DNA from: Planctomycetota bacterium
Lineage (GTDB): Bacteria; Planctomycetota; SBBH01; JAHFOU01
DNA length: 10,106 bases
Direction of reading: 5' to 3'
Assembly: GCA_023261525.1 (NCBI GenBank)
Contig: JAHFOU010000054.1
Span: 1 to 10,106 of the forward strand
Shown here: piece after piece, positions 5,689-10,106 of the stretch
Layout: each line of letters begins with the position of its first letter
Position numbering within the stretch: position 1 is the stretch's first letter
The notes under the pieces: model-generated
What the model was told of the DNA's origin: nothing
Database searches by the model: none
What the model saw: only the letters and a program-made list of their open reading frames with translations
Program-made: the position numbers and the translations under genes

Positions 5689-6776
5689 AGCCCCTGCTGA
5701 CCCTTGTCGTGGGCGCCCGTCCTAACTTCATGAAGGCCGCGGCCCTGGTCGGCCCCCTGAAGGCCGCGGGGTTGAGGGTCCGTCTGGTCCACACCGGCCA
5801 GCACTATGACGGGCGGATGTCCGGGGTCTTCTTCCGCCAGCTCGGCCTGCCCAGGCCCGACCGCCACCTGGGGGTGGGGGCGGCGGAACCGGCCATCCAG
5901 CTGGCCCGCATCCTGGAGCGGCTGGACCGGGAGCTGGCGGCCCATCCTCCGGCCATGGTGGTGGTGGTCGGCGACGTGAACTCCACCCTGGCGGGGGCCC
6001 TGGCGGCCTCGACCCGCCGCATCCCCCTGGCCCACGTGGAAGCGGGGTTGAGGAGCTTCGACCGCCGCATGGTCGAGGAGAGGAACCGCGTCCTCGTCGA
6101 CCATCTGGCCGATCTTCTCTTCACGACCGCAGCGGACGATGACCGCAACCTGGCCCGGGAAGGGATCCCCGCCGCCCGCATCCGCCGCGTCGGGGACGTC
6201 ATGGTGGACACCCTGAGGCGTCACCGGGGCGCGGCCCGGAAGGCGGCGCCTGCCCTTCTGAAACGCCTGGGCCTTCGACGACGCGACTATGCCGTGGTCA
6301 CCCTCCACCGCCCGGAGAACGTCGACGACCCCGCCCGCCTGGGGGCCCTGCTGGCCGGCCTGGGAAGGGCCTCCCGGCGCCTGCCCCTGCTTTTCCCCGT
6401 GCATCCCAGGACCCGGCGTCGCTTCGCGGGGCGGCGCCTGCCGTCCGGCCTGCGCCTGGTCGAGCCCCTGGGCTATCTGGAGTTCCTGGGATTGATGGAC
6501 GCCGCGGCTGCGGTCCTGACCGACTCGGGGGGCATCCAGCAGGAGACCACCGTGCTCGCCGTGCCCTGCCTCACCCTGCGCGACAACACCGAGAGGCCCG
6601 TGACCTGCCGCCTGGGCACCAACCGCCTGGTCGGGGCCTCTCCCGCCGCGATCGACCGCGCCCTGGCCTCGGCATTGTCCCGACCGCCGCGGGGACGTAT
6701 CCCGCCCCTCTGGGACGGGAAGGCGGGGACGCGGGTCGCCCGGGGGATCGCCACCTGGTTGAGGTCGAGGCGATGA
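5685..6776 (+). CDS. wecB: UDP-N-acetylglucosamine 2-epimerase (non-hydrolysing)
   Basis: The 363-residue cytoplasmic enzyme interconverts UDP-GlcNAc and UDP-ManNAc, the precursor of ManNAc-containing surface glycans. The family motifs appear in order: GARPNFMK (10-17; many members read GTRPEIIK), TGQHYD (37-42), GDVNST with Asp97, HVEAGLRS with Glu119, EERNR with Glu131/Glu132, TLHRPENVD with His208, HPRT, DSGGIQQE beginning at Asp280, and RDNTERP. These cover the catalytic acidic residues and the histidine known from E. coli WecB. Length is normal. A good Shine-Dalgarno, GAGGAG (5671-5676), lies 8 bases before the ATG. The gene overlaps both neighbours by 4 bases. No WecC-like UDP-ManNAc dehydrogenase is present in the window, so the sugar may be used as ManNAc, or the dehydrogenase may be encoded elsewhere. 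Confidence 0.93.
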   Translation: MKPLLTLVVGARPNFMKAAALVGPLKAAGLRVRLVHTGQHYDGRMSGVFFRQLGLPRPDRHLGVGAAEPAIQLARILERLDRELAAHPPAMVVVVGDVNSTLAGALAASTRRIPLAHVEAGLRSFDRRMVEERNRVLVDHLADLLFTTAADDDRNLAREGIPAARIRRVGDVMVDTLRRHRGAARKAAPALLKRLGLRRRDYAVVTLHRPENVDDPARLGALLAGLGRASRRLPLLFPVHPRTRRRFAGRRLPSGLRLVEPLGYLEFLGLMDAAAAVLTDSGGIQQETTVLAVPCLTLRDNTERPVTCRLGTNRLVGASPAAIDRALASALSRPPRGRIPPLWDGKAGTRVARGIATWLRSRR

Positions 6777-7426
6777 AGACCTTTCCGCCGCCCTCCCCGT
6801 CCGCCTACTACTGGCTGAAGCTCCCCAAGCGCCTGGTCCGGATCGCCCTGGCCCTGCTCGTGCTCCTGATCGTCTTCCAGCGCCCCCTGCTGAGGCCCGT
6901 GGCGAAGGTGCTGGGGGACTGGCTGGTGGTGGGCCAGACCTGCGAGAAGGCCGACCTCATCATCATCCTGGCCGGGGACCGGGGGGAGCGCCTGGACCAC
7001 GGCTTCGCCCTGTACCGGCGCAAGGTCGCCCCCAAGATCCTGATGTCGGGAGGGACCGCCGTGGGCTCGGCCAACTGGGCCGACATCATGAAGGATCAGG
7101 CGATTCGCAACGGGATTCCGGCGGAGGACGTCTGGACCCAGGACCGCTCCCGGAGCACCGACGAGGACGCCAAGTACTGCGTCGAGTTCCTCTCCGCCCA
7201 TCCGGAGATCCGCACCGTCTGCCTGGTCACCTCGAACTACCACAGTCGCCGTTCGCTCTGGCTGTTCAAGGACGCCCTCGGCAAGAGGCCCCTGGTCCTG
7301 ATCTCGGACCCGGCCGTCCCGGACTGGCAGGGCCAGCCCTGGTGGAACAGCGACCAGGGGAGACTGACGATCTTCACCGAGTACGCCAAGTCCCTCTGGT
7401 TCTGGGTCTTCGGCGTCTCGCACTGA
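6773..7426 (+). CDS. YdcF/DUF218 family membrane protein
   Basis: The 217-residue protein has a single N-terminal membrane segment (about 21-35) and a DUF218 domain, probably on the outer side of the inner membrane. Motifs in order are ADLIIILAGD (Asp69), ERLDHGFALYRR, MSGG (Ser92-Gly94), a STDEDA block (128-133) and VTSNYHSRR (Ser154-His157). These are the conserved positions of the SanA/YdcF/ElyC group. Some members affect cell-envelope barrier function or the supply of the polyprenyl-phosphate carrier, and the biochemical reaction is poorly defined. Its position between the epimerase and a glycosyltransferase suggests a role in glycan assembly or lipid-carrier handling, which is inference. 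The ATG overlaps the epimerase stop (ATGA), and GAGGT at 6761-6765 gives a well-spaced ribosome-binding site. Confidence 0.85.
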   Translation: MKTFPPPSPSAYYWLKLPKRLVRIALALLVLLIVFQRPLLRPVAKVLGDWLVVGQTCEKADLIIILAGDRGERLDHGFALYRRKVAPKILMSGGTAVGSANWADIMKDQAIRNGIPAEDVWTQDRSRSTDEDAKYCVEFLSAHPEIRTVCLVTSNYHSRRSLWLFKDALGKRPLVLISDPAVPDWQGQPWWNSDQGRLTIFTEYAKSLWFWVFGVSH

Positions 7427-8592
7427 TGTCCCTGAAGGCCCTCCAGGGGGCGAGGATCGCCCGCACCATCGAGACCTTCCTGCCCAACGTCACCGGGCCG
7501 GTCCGCCAGTCCTTCGAGATCGCCGCGGCCCTGGAGCGCGCGGGCATCCGTTCCCCGGTCTACTGCCCGAGGATCGACGTCCCCGCGACGGCGCCCGCCG
7601 AGGAGAGCATCGGCGGCGTGGAGGTGCACCGCCTGGACGAGTCCTTCCGCATCAGCCGCTACGCGGTCACGCCCTCCCTGCCCAGGATGTTGGAGGGGGC
7701 GGACCTGGTCCACGCCCACAACCTGCGCAACGCCCAGACCGACCTGGCCTGGCGCTTCTGCCTCGCCCGGCGCGTCCCCCTGGTGGTGCATGCCCACGGG
7801 GGGCTGGAGGGTTTCCGCCACTACCGCATGGGCCTGGGGGCCCGGGCCGCCTACCGGGTCTACGACCAGCTCATCCTGGCCCGGGTGCTGGGCCATGCCG
7901 GGGCCATCCTGGTCTCCAGCGAGGCCGAACGGCGCGAGGCCCTGGCCGGGGGCCTGCCCGCGGGGAAGGTGGAGGTCGTGCCTCCCGGCGTGCGCTGTCC
8001 CGAGGCCCTTCCCCAGCGTGGGGGCGATCCCGGGTCCCTGCGCCTCCTGAGCGTGGGCAGGCTCTGCGCCCTTCGGCGTCCCGAGCTCCTGGTCGAGGCC
8101 CTGGTCTCCCTGCCTTCGGCCCGCCTGACCCTGGTCGGGGCCCCGGCCCGGATGTCGGCCTGGGATTCCCCGATCACGGTCGAGTCCCTTCGCGATCTCG
8201 CCGTCCGCCGGGGGGTCTCGGACCGCCTGGATCTTCCCGGCGCCCTCTGGGGGGAGGCCCTGGAGAAGGTCTGGGCCTCGGCGGACCTCTTCCTGTACGC
8301 CTCCCGCTACGAGAGTTTCGGGCTTCCCCTGCTGGAGGCCGCGGCCCGGGGCCTGCCTTTGGTCACCACGAAGGTGGGGGTGGCTCCGGAAATCCTCCGG
8401 GAAGGGGAGACCGGGGCCTACACCGACGGCACGGCCGCCGATCTGGCCCTTCAGGTCCGGACCCTGTCCGCCTCGAGCCCCTGGGAGGCCGCGGCCCGCC
8501 AGGCCCGGGACTTCGTGAGGCCCCGGCATTCCTGGGAGGCCGCCGCCGAGACCTGTGCCGGGATCTATGCCCGCCTGCTGGGGAAGGCGTGA
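7426..8592 (+). CDS. Family 4 glycosyltransferase (copy 1 of a tandem pair)
   Basis: This 388-residue GT-B fold retaining glycosyltransferase probably extends a lipid-linked oligosaccharide in the cytoplasm. The N-terminal acceptor domain has RTIETFLPNVTGP (13-25), the strand ADLVHAHNLRNAQ and VVHAHGG (His122/His124). The junction to the donor domain is VPPGV (Pro186-Val189), followed by LLSVGRL. The donor-binding EX7E motif is Glu296...Glu304 within YESFGLPLLEAAARGLPLV, followed by TKVGVAPEIL. The gene starts at the ATG sharing one base with the YdcF stop (TGATG). No Shine-Dalgarno is visible, so reinitiation after the upstream stop is likely. The frame is open upstream to 7342, but that part lies inside the YdcF gene. 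The start of the third gene along (9410) encodes a clear paralogue. Confidence 0.9.
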   Translation: MSLKALQGARIARTIETFLPNVTGPVRQSFEIAAALERAGIRSPVYCPRIDVPATAPAEESIGGVEVHRLDESFRISRYAVTPSLPRMLEGADLVHAHNLRNAQTDLAWRFCLARRVPLVVHAHGGLEGFRHYRMGLGARAAYRVYDQLILARVLGHAGAILVSSEAERREALAGGLPAGKVEVVPPGVRCPEALPQRGGDPGSLRLLSVGRLCALRRPELLVEALVSLPSARLTLVGAPARMSAWDSPITVESLRDLAVRRGVSDRLDLPGALWGEALEKVWASADLFLYASRYESFGLPLLEAAARGLPLVTTKVGVAPEILREGETGAYTDGTAADLALQVRTLSASSPWEAAARQARDFVRPRHSWEAAAETCAGIYARLLGKA

Positions 8593-9413
8593 GCCTCCTG
8601 GGGTCCGTGGCACGGGGGGTCCTCACCCGCCTGGCGCCCCGCGCCTGCTTCCGCCACGTCCTGGCAACAGGCGGGGGGGAGGCGAAGGCCAGGCTCTCCG
8701 TCACCTTTGACTGCGACCTGGACGAGGACTACCGCGACCTGCCCGTCCTCCTCGACGGGCTGAAAAAACGGAACCTGTGCACGGCCTTCGCCTGCATCGG
8801 CGATCGCATGCGGGCGGCCCCGGACCTCCACCGGCGCATGGTGGCCGAGGGCCACGAGATCCTCAACCACACCCAGACCCATCCCTGGGCCTATGAGACC
8901 TCCGCCGAGGCCTTCCGGGCCGAGCTCCAGGCCGCCCACGAGACCTGCCTCGCCGTGACGGGCCAGGCCCCGGTCGGCTTCCGCATGCCCCATTTCGGGA
9001 ATCCCCGGGTCTACGCCGTGGTGGAAAAGGGCGCCTTCTACGGCGACCTGGCCGCCCTGGGCTACCGGTGCTCCTCCTCGGCCATGGCGGGACGCTGCCG
9101 GGAGGGCGGGAAACCCTTCCGGGTCTCGGGGGTCTGGGAGCTTCCCCTCAGCCCCTGCCCCCTGCACCCCTTCGGGATCCTGGATTCCTACCATTCCGTG
9201 CAGTCCCCGGAGGCCTGCCACCGCGGCCCCGGGGAGTTTGAGGGTCTTCTCACGGAACTCCTGGAGGAGGGCCTCCGGCGCCGGGCCTACCTGAACGTCT
9301 ACCTCGACCCCTGCGACGTCGCGAACCGCAAGGGCTTCTGGGATTTCCTGGACCGGGCCCGGTCCCAGCTGGAGATGCCGACCTATTCCCAGGTCCTGGG
9401 GACCCTGGCGTGA
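8589..9413 (+). CDS. NodB-homology polysaccharide deacetylase with a variant active site
   Basis: The 274-residue protein belongs to the carbohydrate esterase 4/NodB fold family, which removes acetyl groups from N-acetylhexosamines using a divalent metal. Motif 1 reads TFDCD (Asp41, Asp43) instead of TFDDG. Motif 2 is complete as HTQTHP, with metal ligands His94 and His98. Motif 3 is FRMPHFGNP (Arg132). Near the C-terminus, where a His-Pro is usual (strand ending 'LHP'), the sequence reads NVYLDPCD, placing Asp240 at the expected catalytic-histidine position. No signal peptide is evident, so it may act in the cytoplasm on a lipid-linked intermediate. The GTG start overlaps the GT4 stop (GTGA), with a purine-rich GGGGAAGG very close upstream. 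A GTG at 8607 is an alternative start. Being enclosed by two paralogous glycosyltransferases suggests its substrate is a sugar they add. Confidence 0.82.
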   Translation: MSLLGSVARGVLTRLAPRACFRHVLATGGGEAKARLSVTFDCDLDEDYRDLPVLLDGLKKRNLCTAFACIGDRMRAAPDLHRRMVAEGHEILNHTQTHPWAYETSAEAFRAELQAAHETCLAVTGQAPVGFRMPHFGNPRVYAVVEKGAFYGDLAALGYRCSSSAMAGRCREGGKPFRVSGVWELPLSPCPLHPFGILDSYHSVQSPEACHRGPGEFEGLLTELLEEGLRRRAYLNVYLDPCDVANRKGFWDFLDRARSQLEMPTYSQVLGTLA

Positions 9414-10106
9414 TCGTCGTCCGCACCATCGAGAGCTTCCTGCCCAGCGTGACGGGGCCGGCCACCCAGGCCTTCCAGCTCTCCTCGGCCCTGCACCGGC
9501 GCGGCATTTCTTCCCCGATCTGCACCTCCCGCCTGGACGTCCCGGCCTCCTGCCCGGCCTCGGAGAGGATGGGGGACGTGGAGGTCTTCCGGCTTCCCAC
9601 GCCGCTCAGCCTCGGACGGTACGCGCCCACCCCCGCCCTGCTTCCCCACCTGCGGGGGGCGGATCTTGTCCACAGCCACAACCTGCGCAATGCCCAGTCC
9701 GACCTGGCCGCGCTCTGGGCGGCGTCCAAGGGGGTGCCCTGGGTGGTCCATACCCATGGAGGCCTGGCCGGGTTCCGGAGCCACGAGCTCTCCCGGGCGG
9801 CCCTGGCCGTCTACGGCCTCTATGACGGCCTCATCCTGCGCCGGGCCCTGAGGTCGGCCGCCGCCGTCTGCGTCTCCAGCGAGGAGGAGAGGCTGGAGGC
9901 CCTGTCGGTGGGCCTTCCCGAGGCCAAGGTCCACGTGATCCCTCCGGGCGTCCAGGTGCCTGCCCTTTCCGGGGAAGTCTCCCGCGGCAGGGATCCGGGG
10001 CGCCTCCGCCTCCTCTTCGTGGGCCGCCTCTGCGCCCGGCGCCGTCCCGACGCCCTGATCGAGACGCTCACCCGGCTCCCCGGCGACACCCTCACCCTGG
10101 TCGGCG
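9410..10106 (+). CDS. Family 4 glycosyltransferase (copy 2), 3' end cut by window edge
   Basis: The GTG at 9410 overlaps the deacetylase stop (GTGA) and opens a frame that runs to the right edge, giving 232 complete codons. Visible motifs are RTIESFLPSVTGP (5-17), ADLVHSHNLRNAQ, VVHTHGG (His114/His116), VSSEEER, IPPGV (178-182 region) and LLFVGRLC. These lie exactly 8 residues earlier than in copy 1, so the two align without a gap through the IPPGV/VPPGV motif. A hand count gives about 100 identical residues of 177, roughly 55%. The donor-binding EX7E half lies outside the window. GGGGA at 9398-9402 offers a ribosome-binding site 7 bases before the GTG. Function is by family: transfer of a sugar from a nucleotide-sugar donor during glycan assembly. 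Confidence 0.88.
   Translation, partial: MIVVRTIESFLPSVTGPATQAFQLSSALHRRGISSPICTSRLDVPASCPASERMGDVEVFRLPTPLSLGRYAPTPALLPHLRGADLVHSHNLRNAQSDLAALWAASKGVPWVVHTHGGLAGFRSHELSRAALAVYGLYDGLILRRALRSAAAVCVSSEEERLEALSVGLPEAKVHVIPPGVQVPALSGEVSRGRDPGRLRLLFVGRLCARRRPDALIETLTRLPGDTLTLVG

Noticed and set aside
7237..8613. A 458-codon open frame on the minus strand opposite the first GT4 gene
   Set aside because: It is a composition-driven shadow. A similar shadow appears opposite the paralogous GT4 at 9383-9934, as expected if both arise from the related plus-strand genes and not from a real antisense gene.

Overview
The window is a very GC-rich bacterial segment, almost entirely coding. It carries most of a cell-surface glycan (exopolysaccharide, O-antigen-like or glycolipid) biosynthesis locus. 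There is no rRNA, tRNA, transposon, CRISPR array or phage gene. Codon use is dominated by G/C-ending codons in every gene, so nothing looks recently acquired. The gene set and composition suggest a Gram-negative-type environmental bacterium. A Holophaga/Geothrix-like Acidobacteriota or a high-GC delta-proteobacterial lineage would fit, but that guess rests on composition and style only and is weak.

Layout. Bases 1-564 hold the 5' part of a minus-strand gene that runs off the left edge. Its 188 visible residues form a cobalamin-binding domain of the type found at the front of B12-dependent radical SAM enzymes. A compact divergent region (565-642) separates it from a rightward run of nine genes: a zinc-ribbon SAM methyltransferase (643-1617); a GT39/ArnT-like integral-membrane glycosyltransferase (1614-3260); a complete B12-type radical SAM enzyme (3280-4707); a family 2 glycosyltransferase (4711-5688); a non-hydrolysing UDP-GlcNAc 2-epimerase, WecB type (5685-6776); a YdcF/DUF218 membrane protein (6773-7426); a family 4 glycosyltransferase (7426-8592); a NodB-type polysaccharide deacetylase (8589-9413); and a second family 4 glycosyltransferase, a paralogue of the first, cut by the right edge (9410-10106). 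Most junctions overlap by 1 or 4 bases or are 3 bases apart, so this reads as one translationally coupled operon. The only real gap inside the run is 19 bases, before the radical SAM gene.

How the genes may work together (inference). The epimerase supplies UDP-ManNAc. The GT2 and the two GT4 enzymes assemble an oligosaccharide, probably on a lipid carrier at the inner face of the membrane. The deacetylase removes acetyl groups from an N-acetylhexosamine. The GT39 enzyme adds a sugar from a polyprenyl-phosphate donor on the outer face. The methyltransferase and the radical SAM enzymes make less usual modifications of a sugar or lipid.

The most notable observations are: a tandem GT4 pair enclosing the deacetylase; a deacetylase whose late His-Pro motif reads Asp-Pro; B12/radical-SAM-type genes on both sides of the divergent promoter; and TAnnnT (-10-like) boxes only 6-10 bases upstream of exactly those four start codons that are not set by coupling to an upstream gene, suggesting short-leader or leaderless transcripts.
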